From assembly GCA_022818135.1 (NCBI GenBank), contig JAFMSR010000002.1, forward strand, positions 26,614,818 to 26,678,817: 64,000 nucleotides of DNA. Reading direction: 5' to 3'. The notes below the pieces were generated by a model that made no database searches, was not told the DNA's origin, and saw only the letters and a list, made by a program, of their open reading frames with translations. This DNA is from Saxidomus purpurata. Taxonomy: Eukaryota > Mollusca > Bivalvia > Venerida > Veneridae. Position numbers and translations under genes: made by a program. Below, piece after piece: positions 33,109-46,700 of the stretch (the first letter of the stretch is position 1; every line of letters starts with the position of its first letter).

Positions 33109-34760
33109 AATGTTTCATTGCCACATCTGAGAGAGGGAGTACAAACATAAGTTCTCTTTTTATGGACACATAATTAAAGAAATTGAACGCAAATGACAGA
33201 AAACGTTAATGTAAACGCCGAAGAACCCGAAAACGTAAAAGATAAGATCCTGGAAAATTAAGATAATATTTTGTATGTGGGCATTTTAGACAAAACAAAG
33301 GTCGATAAGAGCGCATCCCGGCTACGAGCTCTTCGCCGTTCAGAGTTGTCCCCCTTTGTATATTTGATCTACCCAAAGGTTGAAAAGGTCAATGTTGCAT
33401 CTAACTAGAAAAGCCCGAGTGATTTTGTTTAAACTAGTGTGTGAACAGGTTTTAATATGCTTTAGTGACAATTTCAAATACACTAGTATCAAAAAATAGT
33501 AAGCCTTTGTCACGGTTTCGCCCATCGTTGGAACCCACGGTTACTTTTTCCGCTATCAATAATCTGGGTTACCAAGTTTGGGTTTTACCTAGATTACAGT
33601 CAATACACTTTCAACTCTATGTAGTAATTTATGCCTGCTTGGGTTACAACATTTATCAAATGTTTGTAACAAAGTGATTTTAAAAATCATTCTTTTAAAC
33701 TAAGTTCCGGCTGCTTCCACCAGTCAGATTGTTACTTCCTCGTTCCCAGGGCTTCCGATACACGTACTTGTCAAAAACTTCCTTATACGGTAAATGTTCT
33801 AGAACACTTAAGTGTATGAGAAAACAAGTACAATATCCGAGTACATGTACGCTGCTGTACTTACCGTTATCATGCTAAATATCTAAACTGAACATGTCCA
33901 CCTTTCAATGTTAATGTTGAAAGGGGTGCACGATTTAATAGTGAGCAATGCAGATCATGATCTACACTGGTCGCAAAGGTAGACGTCATGGCCACGAGCA
34001 TGGTGGGAATTTAACTTTAAATTACCCTACAAAAAACGATGATTAAAAAATTGCCAACTCATAGAGTCACGCGTTCTCGTGGTGCATGCCGAATATACCA
34101 TAAGAATAGGTATTTAATTAAGATGCTGCATAATTTTTATGGCGTCGTTTTCCATTTACATACCATGATCATAACGATTTGGGAAAAAACGTCAGGGAAA
34201 CCACATAGAGTTACAATCTCTAAAAATAACACATTGTATTTTCTTTTACAAGTGTTTGTGTGTGTCTTGATTGGTTAACAATCAAATCGAATCAAATCAT
34301 GCAGAACATCAATAATTTGAGAAAGAAAACAGCTTGGATACCAGGCAGCGTATTTGAAAATAACTTCACTGTATACCTACAGAATTACAACTAATAAGCT
34401 ATTTGGAGCATTTTACTATCTCTGTTACCTGGCGAATTAGCTATATTTTGACACCCACACACACGAAACAAACTGTTGCAATCTTCTTATTGCCGATTTT
34501 TGTTAATGTCAAAATACCTACATGAAGAAGTTTAAGAAACGGGTAGGTGATTCAGTCACAGCAAAGGTTTAGTAATAAAAATCTTTAACCAAACGTGCGA
34601 TAAAAATCTAAATATAGCTATTATAAATGAGGGGAATATCTAAAAATACACATGCAATGTATAAACGTTTATTTCACAACAAACGTATGTTCCGATAGAA
34701 TGACTGCATTTCTATTTGATAAAAATGTTAAATAGAAACCACGAACCATTAAATATTAAC
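33109..34760. other. Intergenic upstream of the chromobox gene
   Basis: No exon, RNA gene or clear repeat recognised. Base composition is AT-rich until about 34755, where GC-rich promoter sequence begins. Confidence 0.5.
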
Positions 34761-34763
34761 ACC

Positions 34764-34783
34764 TGACGTCAAGGCGCATGCGC
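34764..34783 (+). promoter_or_regulatory. CRE-like and NRF1-like sites in Cbx promoter
   Basis: TGACGTCA (34764-34771), the full palindromic CREB/ATF site, lies three bases before GCGCATGCGC (34774-34783), a palindromic NRF1 core. They are 85-104 bases upstream of the start codon, a common position in animal housekeeping promoters. Function is inferred from motif and position. Confidence 0.55.
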
Positions 34784-34867
34784 AGCTGTTTGTTTACATG
34801 CTGCGTATTACTTTCTGCGTCACGGGAACATCGGCTGGTCGATATTCATAATATCGAAGCTGCGACG

Positions 34868-34921
34868 ATGGCGGACCGTGTTTTTATCGCAGATTATATC
34901 AAAAAGAAGCGACGCCGAAAG
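34868..34921 (+). CDS. Cbx: Cbx exon 1: start and first chromodomain strand
   Basis: Encodes MADRVFIADYIKKKRRRK; the GTAAGA donor follows at 34922. An upstream in-frame ATG at 34778 lies inside the NRF1-like motif in a weak context, so the ATG at 34868 is preferred. Confidence 0.88.
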
Positions 34922-37900
34922 GTAAGAACTGTTTTATTTTGTTTTTATAGCATATATCTATCTATTCTGTAAATTTTATTGAATGACATTTGGTAATTAT
35001 TGAGTAATTACGGAATAAAGCTCGCCGGTATGGAAATCGTAATGGAGGCTGAGTGGAACAGTATTGTAGAATTAAAATCTGGTTAGGTTGAGAGAAAGGA
35101 CAGATACGGCTACAGACATTTAATCTGTATTAAATGGAAACAAAATAATTATATTCTTAGCATTTCATATATTATAATACTGTACTTAGCATGCTGATGT
35201 AATGTATGTTATAGTTCTAACATGGTATTGGCAAACGTTATCCTACATATGGGCACTACCTTTGGCCCCGTTGTCATGATCGGCCCACATGTAGGTACTA
35301 TGCCTGACCCCGCTCCCCTGATTTGCTTACAATGTAAATTACATATGGACACTACCCCTGGTCCCCTCCCCTGATCGATATGATAATATACATACTTGAC
35401 GCTGGTTTTTTTAATGATTTTAAATTACTTTTAGATTCAATTACATATTACAGTCAGTGTAATAGTGTATGTAATTACGATTCTCAGAAAACGAGATACC
35501 TAGGGAAATAATAGCTGCCGTTTTGATGCCATATATTATATAAATATACGAGTAACAAATGTTACTGTATTTACTGGTTTATACAGTTTTAGTTTCGTAT
35601 TTTGGTCGATTGCGTTGCATAAATTCAGTTTCGGATGAGCGTAATCCGTGCAAAATCTACATTGTATATACTTCTGCGGTTTTATAAACCCCTATAAAAC
35701 CACGTATCATTATACAACATGTAAAAACACAAATCAATAATTTCCGGTTTGTTATTTAACATGTCATTGCAATTTATCCAATACATTTTGTTTGTCTTTA
35801 CCACTTGAGTGTTACGAAGGCGCTTCCATACATGTTCGAGTGGTTATTTACGATGCACGGACACATACTGTACATGTAAGATATAGCGACATGCTCGCGT
35901 TATTTGAAACCTACAAAGTTTAAGAGGTGTGATTTACATTGTAAAAGTTAGACTAGTGTCCTTGTAAACAAGGAAACTCGTAATAATTATAAGTTTTGCA
36001 TATGCACATTTTAAGAATTGCAAATATTTGGTGCAGCACTCCTTCGTCCTGTGTTCATTGCACGATAAGAGAAAATGTTTAAGTTATGGAATGGGTGTGT
36101 CACGCAAGTTTTACATGGGTACTGTTTAATTAGTGTCACGTGAGGCTGAAAGGTATATCTGATCTTAAACTTGCTTAAAAGCCGTAAACACTATATATAC
36201 ATAAGCATTATGTTTTACGGCCTAACAGAAGATATTGATGCAATATTTTTATCTGCTCAGTAATAATAATATCTGTCTTTTCAGGGAAACCTTGAATATT
36301 TGGTGAAATGGAAAGGATACCCGACAAGGTAAACACACCCTGTATGTTGTTGTGAAATAAAAGTCCGCATTATTTACTGCCATACTGCATGGGTCGCGCG
36401 TGCGTCACTTATAACCACGTGTCTATTAATGCTTCTCGTGCGAAATCGGGTGACAGGTACTTGTGGAGAAACTTATAAACTAATTAAATTCCGCATAACA
36501 CAGGTTTGAAGGAAACGGGTTAGATTGCAAGACCGCCGATACGCTCCCGATATAACGAGGGTTTTAGAAGAAGAAAAACCCATAAAATGTCACAATTAAG
36601 GAGTGAAGCTTTCCTTTTCTTTCTAGAATAATCAGAACAAAAATAGATTATATTATCGTTTTAACTTAGAGTATATTTAACCATGAAGATATTTACGTGT
36701 TTTAGATCACGGATATCTCGGAATATGATTTGCATATGAAGTCCACGTATTAACTAATTATTTTGAGTGGCATACATCCTTGCCAGGATTATAAAGTATA
36801 ACGTCGGGGCGTTTTCAATAATGTTATCAAATGATTTGCAGCAAAAAAAGTCTTCGTAATCTGTACAGAAAGGGGATTTGCTTCCAAAGGACAAGAATAA
36901 CATGGGACGGTCTATAATCGGAAACTATTGTCTCTCGCCCCCACTTCGTTTCACGTTTTTCATCTATAACTGAAGATTTCCATTGGTTTCTCATGAACAA
37001 AATTATTGGTGTACTTTTACGGAGAGATATTTTTCAGGGTTTGGCAGATTGACATGCAGTCTTTTTATTTGTTAAAGCGTTTTATTTCTCTGCGGAGGTG
37101 TCGAAGTCATAACTGGAAAATGTTGTATATTTCCACCAATTAGTAATACAACCGCATTTGGCATATGACCAGGTTTCGCATTTTTCTGCATTTGTTTCAA
37201 TATACATGATCAATGAATAGAAAATTGAATATAAATTATAAAAATCTATAGTCATGCATTAGATATGCCCATATAAGGTCTTATTTAGTTTTCATGCCAT
37301 ATTTTGTATTTGCTGAATAATTATTCATGAAACGGAAATGAAAAATTTACGCTTGAAGTCTAAAGTCAAATGACAATTTTGTTGTTTAATTTGTAACATT
37401 TAGTTGTTGGGTTTGGCGTCTGGGAAAGGGTGTAGGGGGAGCGGGCCGCAGAGACCCAAAAAATTTTCAATGGTTGTAAAATAGACATTCCGGCACGAAC
37501 ACGTATCTTTCTTGCACGTACCTTGTTGCGAGTTTTCAAAACATAATCAATTGTTATGTATTATAATGAATCAGACTTTTTATGATTACCATAATTACGC
37601 GCGGAGCTGTTGTCCAGATGTGTTGATTTATAGAGTAACATTTTAACCAGCGCATAAAAGTTCACATTGATCTGGAAGAAACGGAAGAAAAGTCACGATT
37701 GAATGAGTCAACTGTATCTCGCAATGGAAGTGACTAATGCACATATTAAGCTTTATAGACACTTACATTTTATCGGTATTTCACCTCGAACTCTTCGGCT
37801 CTCGAACGTTTATATTGTATGACAATATTTCATAATTCTTTTAAAGGGTATGTTATACTTTTAACCGATATGAGTATACGGGTCATTAAAATACAATAAC

Positions 37901-39732
37901 ATCCACATTTAGGAAAACAGTCTCTCAGTGTGTCGCTTCAGCGTTCCTTAACACTTTCAAGTCAAACTGTTCATCTATAAAATGTTCTCTTTACTAGGTA
38001 CATGGTCTTGTCGCGCGTAAAATTGATGTTCGAACCTCTGTCCTTAAAGTCCCAGGATCTCTTTGAATTCACTGATATCGTCACATACATTTTTTGATAA
38101 GATAATGATAAAACCATGTTCTATTCACTCTAAAACAATGTTTACACGTGGCTTTCTTTCGTATTCAAGTGGTTTCTACAAATAAAAGAGTTACCAGAAA
38201 GCAAGTTATGAATGTTTTGGTACAAATAAAGGTAGTTCCAGAAAGACATCTTTCTTGATTAAATAAGAGCAACTTGTTAATGTGATCCTGGAACTTAAAG
38301 ACTTCAAGATCGATTTGATCTGATTTAACCGACAAGTCATGTTTATATTTTTTGCGCTTTCATATATGGCTGTTATAAAATACGTCTAATGTATCGTTTA
38401 CATCAAAGTTTAGTTTTACATGATTATTGCTTAAGTTATCGTGTAATTCCCTTTGAAATGCAATATGTTTCATGCAGTTGCATACTTTTCCAGTGTAGTC
38501 GAAGAGATTGCACCATGACTTGTTACTTTTGGATCCTATTATATTCTAACTTATTAATTCTCGGTTGTGAAACAAGTTCTAACGACTTGGATCTATGTCG
38601 AGGTTCACGACGAGCATTAAAGTTTTAATCAACTTCGGAGAGAGGAAGAGAGAGATATATACAGAGACAGACAGACAGAGAGAGAGACACACACACACAC
38701 AGACAGAGAGAGAGAGACAGAGAGTGAGAGATACCTGTCTTAGGACACTCGCACTAACTATGGCATTCGGATGGAGATTCAAGCCTGAATCTTCGATCCG
38801 ATGGCGAACACTTTTAATCGTAATTCTAACGTTTCCTGTATAAACATATAACAAAAGGCTGTATTTTAATTAAAAGACGTGTTCGTTAAATGACGAAATG
38901 GCGACGTGACGTATATGAACATGCGCGTCCAGTCGCATTTTGCCTTTCAAAATTACAATCTGAGTAGTTATCAAAGATAATGATGTGTTAGAATCAAAAT
39001 AATATATGTGTGCCTATCTTTTATCGTGGAATAAAATCCAATCGGGAGAATATCAATCCTGATAGCATTTTATTCAACGATGAAATACAGGACACATTTA
39101 TTATTTCTTAACCACCATGTTCAACAAACATTTGTGCTCCACCGTTGCATTCTTTATCGATTAAAAATAAATTATCAGTCTGGAACAAAGTGTATATTAT
39201 ACATATATAGTAACTTTTATGCTGAGACTCTGGTATCATTGTTGTTTTTACCGTGTCGTGTGTCGGAGCGAAAACACGAAACATACATACACGCAAAATA
39301 ATTATTCTATTGGATGTGGCGTATGGCTGCATCCTAGCAGATCACGGACATGCTGAACTTGATATAAACTGGTCGCTTAACGTGAATGAAAAATAATCAA
39401 CGGCACCTATGAACATTATACTATCGTTATACGTCTGTGTATAAAATATCCCTGCTTGTAAGCCGTAGAACCTTCGTCGTAGGATGTTGAGCTGTATTAT
39501 GAACTATGCAGGTGTTGAACTGTATACTAATTATGCAATTGTTTCAAACTATGTTATGATCATATTAAAACAATACCAGGACGAATTACGCAAATATATG
39601 CAAACGTATACATAAGGATGTGTATGTGTTTTTCACTAGCTCTACGCGTAAAATACATGTAGTGTTTTCTGTGTAGCCACAGAGGTAGCGTGTTTGTATG
39701 GGAGGGTCCCGTGTTTGCCCGACCGCCCCCAC

Positions 39733-39766
<34 letters not shown>

Positions 39767-42700
39767 GAGATTGATTTCATCTGGAAATAGTCTCCAGAGC
39801 GCGAGATTGATTTCATATGGAATGAGAGCGATTAATTTAAGTTGTGAAAACTTGCTTCGCAATCGAGAATAAATAGATTACTTTAAATTATATTACATGT
39901 AGTACATGCACAAGAAATAAAGTGACAGCGTATCATAACATACAAAGTGATAGCGAATCATAACATACAAAGTGATAACGAATCATAACATATAATACTG
40001 GGTTTTGATCAGACTCAACCGAAAAAAGTGTCCTTTTTGTATTATAGTACAATTATGTGTATAAACATGTATATTTAGCAAAAGATGTGCTTATCTCAAC
40101 CGCCCACTGTTTCCGACATACAAGGACCTTTATAAGTATTTACTAAGAATTAGGTTCCGCAGAAAAGTTCAGCTGAGCTCTTATTAATTACCACATCAAT
40201 GTTCAGTTTCTTGACCGCGCCGTAAAATATTATCTCACGTTAACTTAGAATATGAGCTGGAATTTCCTGTTTAATAAGCATCACCTGTAGCAAATCTGAA
40301 AATTATGGAAAATGAATCACTATAATAATTAGGAATATTGTACAGAATAGTTTTCGCGCACAACAAAATTTTATAGGTTCTTAACTCAAACTTCGTGACT
40401 AAAGCTACGGGATGAGAAGTGCAATAAAGCTTCACACAACTATAAAGTAGTAGATTTAACTGTTAAGCAATAACTGAATGATATTTTGATTTTCAAGTAC
40501 GCCACTCACGAATTTTTATTTCAAAATTTCTAAAATGATTTACGAATCTTCGGGCGTGTATTGTCCCAGATAAGTAATCGCTAAGTTGGTTTAATCATGT
40601 AATGACATGTACAAGCTACCGTAACGATACTTTATACATTGCAGCTGCTACTAACGCTTTGACGTCAGCATTACAATCAAAGTATGCATGTATCATACAC
40701 AGTTCGTCATAATCTGACCTTGTTATTTTGAAAGCTTATGACTGCAAATCATGAAAAGCGATTTATTGCTTTTACATAAAACATGACGTCATCTCATTAG
40801 GTATTGATGTCTTAGTTTATGAAGGTATTACGAAACGATTAGATGATAAACGGGAAAGTGATGTTAAGACATAGATGTCTTTCAAGTACCACCTCCATTT
40901 ACTAGTCTATATTTTTACGTATCACCCATAGGTAATACTGAGAATTCTTTTTTTAAGTGGAACTAGTATATTTCTAGAGAATCCGGATTCCAGAGTGTAA
41001 GGCGGACTTGTTAAGCACGTCACTACATCCTTAATTAATCTCGTATCAGGTGGTACAGCTTTATAATTTCATAGTGATTTTCATCGCTAGGTACTGTAAT
41101 ATATTCGATGTATGGACAGTAATGTAACAATGACTTTTAAAAAATGTAACCTTTATTTTCTTTAAAGTGATCATACCTTTCAAATTAACTATCATAACGT
41201 TTAGACAGACATTAATCACTGATTTTACTCGTAGACAAATGAATATTGCCAAAGTTATAACCAAAATATATGATTCTGAGATTTATATCTATTGAATATA
41301 GAGCAAGTATGTGGAGCTCTTTTTTTGCTATCTAGAACCCTTTCTGTTAAATGTGTATGTATATTTCAATTTGTGTTTGTCAGTAAGAGAAATAACTGAG
41401 TAAAATTCATTTCTTACATGATTTTAAAACATCTACAATATGTTTTCAGCATCATTCTACATGGCCTTATTGAAGGTTAATACACGCTGAAAGGCGTATA
41501 TTACAACGACAGCTACTTGTTTGTTTACATCCGCTTATATACTTTAAATAACTTGATTCCAAGAAAAGATTTGAAATACGGGGAAATTGCATAAAAGTGC
41601 GGTCGTTCAATCGAATGTATGTTTATTAATTTCATACGGGTGATTGTAGTTGAGGATACTTTTTACTCTGTTAACGTCTGTCAGACCATGGGAATTCCGA
41701 ACCTGATCGTACGATAAAATTTAAACGCGCATCGTAATTGACGGTCACGTGCCAGTCTAGTATCGTCGGGAAAACCAACATAAAGGATTTTTATTACTTA
41801 TTTGAGGCACTGTATAATTAATGGACTTACTTTTTAAACAGACAATGTTTTCTGCGACATTTTGCGTTCCATTTATTTTAGAATCGATTATAACATAAAA
41901 CTTGCATTAAAAGACAGATGTCACATGTTCGTGTGAATGCAGTTTTAATAACTCTATCAAACTGATATGAGACAATTGCAGGGCTGCCTCATTCTTCAAT
42001 ATATTGAATTCCTGTACTCCATATGGTCTTAACGGCATTGTTTTTGGCGCCAAACTAGGAGTCTGCTGCATCTCTGGAAACAAAGCAGTTACGAAATAAT
42101 GTAAAAAAAAAAGCTTCCCTGGGATCTTTGTTAATTTTTTATTCTAAATTATTATCCTCATTTTTCGCTGAAAGATGTTTTGGTCTATAATACGTTGCGT
42201 TGACCTTCAGATAATTTTGGTCTTAAAGATGACCCTTTAAAATCCGATATAAACATGACGTTTATACGTTTATTTCGGTGAAGTAAACAAACTAGCCAGC
42301 CACGTGTTTATTCCTTATTTTCTGACCGGAGAGAGAAATGATTATAACGCATTCTATTTATTTTCATCGATCAAAACGGAAAGAAGAAAATAAATGATCC
42401 ATCAATGTTTTATGACCGATTGCTTTATAATTAAATTGCAATGTATACTGTTTAGAAGTTATTTTAGAAACAGTTTGGTAGTTAAACCCTTACCATGCTT
42501 GTGCTGCTTCTTTGCGCCAAGTGCAGATCATGAACAGCCTGTATATACGCTTGCATTCTGATCATGATCTGTAGATGTTAATTTTCGGTGAGCGAACCTA
42601 TGAACAACCAATAGAACGGTCCAAATTGAAAGATTAGAATTTTAGCTGGATAAACGTCATGCGCTGAATCAACATCACGCATACATTGGCCTCATGCATT

Positions 42701-43671
42701 TAGATATTACATTCGGTCGACTTGATCAATAAACAAAGACCTCTAAACTCTCCTTCAACTTTTGCCGAAGGTTACGCATGAAAAAACGTAAACAAGTTCA
42801 GATAATGTTTTTTATGTGTCTATCTCTTGTATATAAACAACATGTTTGCTGATAAATCGAAATCAAATTGCAAAGGTCAGTAAATATATATTTTATTGAA
42901 CAACACTTGATTTTTCTCAAAGTTTCCATGTATTACCGTACACGTCTCGAATACCTGCCCACGGTTTATTTTTTCCGAACTGAGAAAACTACAAAAGACC
43001 AGCCGTCACCTTCGGTAGATTCCAATCTTAATGGGTTATGCACATGTAGCAAATCAGATGTTTTACGGGTAGACCGAGTTGAATTGTTTTGGGTACACGT
43101 CTGAACCCGTACCGTTATTAGTACGGGTCATCTTGAGTCAAATCTGTATCTACTCTTTGTAAAGTTTTGTAACTTGTAATTTAATTAGGGTATCGCTATA
43201 GATAACAGATCCGGGTTGAAACCTTAGACGAGTACATTGACGTACGTTAGTAGTACAGAAAAACAAGTAAGTACAAAGGTCTAAAGGTAAACAAGTAAAT
43301 CACGTGGTTCAGTTGGGAGTTAATCTAAGTTATATAATCCTTCAAACGGCAATATTGAATTATGGTCAACAGTTACGCTTAAATAATGCATATGCTTTGA
43401 AAACATGTAAAGGATGAGTTATGCTGAGTTATGTCTGTAACTAGCCTAATTAATTTGGCGTTTCAGTGTGACCCCTTTCACAGATCTGATATTTTATAAC
43501 TGTCGCACCTCTTCTATAAAATATCAGCCTATAAATTCGGTTTGCCTTCGAAGTCGAAATAGTTAGACTAGTCTGTAACTGAGAAGTATAAATGAAAATA
43601 TCCCTAACAAGCGGTTGAGTTAATTTTTGACTAGGATGCTTAAATCAAACGGTTCGCCTCGATAGGACAAG

Positions 43672-43722
<51 letters not shown>

Positions 43723-46700
43723 CCTCATCGAGTGAGTCTCGAGAACGATTAATATAAGTTTAAAGAACTTGTCTCGCAATAGAGTGTAAATAAATTAGTG
43801 ACGATAGAATAATGAAGTAAAAATCTACTTGTACAGTTTTCCCCTTCATTTATATATATGTATGTGATACATGTAACCTGGGAACGTTCTTCATACGAGT
43901 ATAAATCAGTGATTAATTACATGTTTCGAACAGTAATATCACTTATTTAGCTATAAGTTTAATGGTTATTGTACACTTTCTGCTTTAAAATGCATATGTC
44001 ATTTTTTTGAAGTCTATTTGATGGATATTGTATCCCACACAGATATTTTATTAGCTAGTAGTTTGTGGCTAAATATGGTAATATGTAAACATATGGCAAA
44101 TGAAGTTATTAGACATGTATATAAATTGCACAATCATAGCATGACGCAAAGCAAGTATTTTCCGGTCTGTTGTAAGATTTACTTTCTCGTGTGAATTGAA
44201 CTGATCTTTAATCGATTACTCTATTTGTTTCGATGCTGTCATGACAAAAACTGTACAGTATCTTAAACAAATACTAACAGAAAATAGTTCAGTATGATTT
44301 GGGTGCACTGCACTTTTAATTTATGAGCCAAACATTTTTTCTCCGCTGATTATACGGGCTTACATACCAGATTTTTATCAAGGTCCGCAAAAATGAAAAC
44401 ATTCGTGGCATCTGACAGTAGAAAATCATAAAGTTTATAAAGGCCGCAATTTTAGATATCCGGCACATATAAATTTTTTTTCGAATATGTAGTATGTATT
44501 CGCAATTACAGAAATCCACGTGTCCCGGGCATAGTGTACCTACACACAAGACCGTGCTCATACAATACTTAAAATTCATTGCTACTGAACATGTTGGAAT
44601 TTCATATAAGGTCCGTTATAACATTTATTCTTTTGACGCAATTTACACTCTTTATACAAAATAGTTTGACTCATTTTTCGTTATTTTCCGTTCAGCTTCT
44701 TGTCTAAACTTATTAAATAAGAATTTCCAGTAGGAGATACTTGTTTAACTCATGCAACTTGACTATTGGTAAATACAGTTTTATGTTACAATGTCATTGC
44801 ATTGCTAAACAGGGTTATTGTTGTTTTTTCAGACACTGTACGTGGGAACCACAGGAAAACATTCTGGACTCTTCCTTGATCAAGCAGTTCGATGAGGAGT
44901 AAGTAAAGAAATAATTTTACATGTACTGAAAAGGGATCAGTAACTTGCTCAATAGGTTTATAAAACGACAATATTCTTGTTGGATTTAACGCCCGTTTTA
45001 ACGGTATTTCAGGAGTGTACAGGCGCACAATTTATCTTACCGTCAGCGCTTTACTCATGTCCTCCTTAAGAAACGTAACAAGTCTGATCGGTACCGGTGC
45101 TCGAACGCATACCCTCTCTCGGGTAGAGGTTTGGTGATACGAAAAAGCAATCTTGACCACCCTACCACGGATGCGGCTCGTGCTGATACATGTATAAAGT
45201 AACCAACTGTTGATCGTCACATACATATAGACTTAGCATCTACAAAGAAATACAGGCCGGTGAAAGATACAGTAATTCTGACAGAAACAGTAAAATAATC
45301 ATATAAACAATCAAAGAGATGTTTCAAGAAAATTAAACGTGGTTATTTATTTCGGCTTTTATATATATTTAAACATGTGTACATAATTTTGCGAAGTAAA
45401 GGCAACAAAGTGTGGAATTTTGACGCAGTGCGAAATAACATAGAGTTTGTACACCCTGCGTCAAAATTACACACTTTTTGCCTTTACTTCGCAAAATTAT
45501 GTACTCTATTGCAACACAATGCGGTCTTAAATATAAAACGTTTATATAGTGGTTTCGTGTATTTAGAGCAGTTACAGAGATTTCAATATTTAGGTTAATG
45601 GCACAGTATTCTACAGTTGCACGTGACCCGAGGGGAATGACTGCAAATAAATTCCAGATACGATAATCCAAAACATAATGTAACATTTTAATTAAGTTTA
45701 GCATAGGCTCCTTCGAGAATTATCTACTTTTCCTTCGGGGAAATTCTTTTTATCCTTGCCAAGAAATTCTACAAATTGCCATTTAGAATACGAAATAACC
45801 TAGAGTTTGTTTAAAGTATCATACTTGCTCTTTCAATAAGAAATTACACGTTCAGTATTAACTTCTCGTTTCAAGCTGATTACTACATAGACCGATGATC
45901 AGAATATTTTTGGCGATATCCGAGGGTGGTGGATCGTATTGTTGGAGTTTTTTCTGTGTTTGCACTGTGGTTTTCGTTTGTCTTTAAGTTTTACATGTGT
46001 ATCTTTTAGCATGTCAGGAGATGAATTACTCGTGCCGAGTGTTTGTGATCACCAGATGTCCTTTGTCTTTTATCCGTTCGCTTTTACCTGCTCTGGTAAA
46101 CATTTCATTAGCAATCTTCCTTAGAACTTGTCAAAATATTTACATTGATGACAGCTAGTTAAATTTGAAAATTGGATGACGTGCAGTCAGAAATTAGGTT
46201 ATTTGGTCATATCAAAGAGCCTCTCTAAAGGTCACATTTACTATTCAATCATACTGAAAATCATACTTCATGACATATTAGTCGTTATGGAAAAATTGTC
46301 ACCAGGGGTCAGAAGCTAGGTCACCAGATCAGATCAAAAGAAATATTTTGAGTGTGCTTAGAGGCCATTCTCTGCTGACTGAGGTGAGCGATACAGGACC
46401 AAAGTTACCCTCTTAATTGCACAACAAGAATAAGGTGCAAAAAAGCTAAGACCCAATTAAACTAATTACTAATCATGACGGCCATTCGCCACGTAGGTAA
46501 TTATACAAGAACGTAACTATTACTTGGAGAACATGGAGAAAGCGCGAACAAAACGGGCGAAGTACGAGTATGTCTGTTATTTTCTTTTAAGATCACAGAT
46601 TGTATAATTTCTAACGAAAATCTCCTGCGTAATCAAAAGTTAAACCAAGCTTCATTTTTGAGTAAAGAGCACCCGATAATTGCCATGTACGTATGGTATT

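Noticed and set aside
34778..34867. Upstream in-frame start for the chromobox protein
   Set aside because: The ATG overlaps the NRF1-like site with a weak context and would add a 30-residue Cys/Leu-rich stretch not expected before a chromodomain.
38579..38854. 82-91 codon frames on both strands over the GA/CA microsatellite
   Set aside because: Low-complexity translation only.
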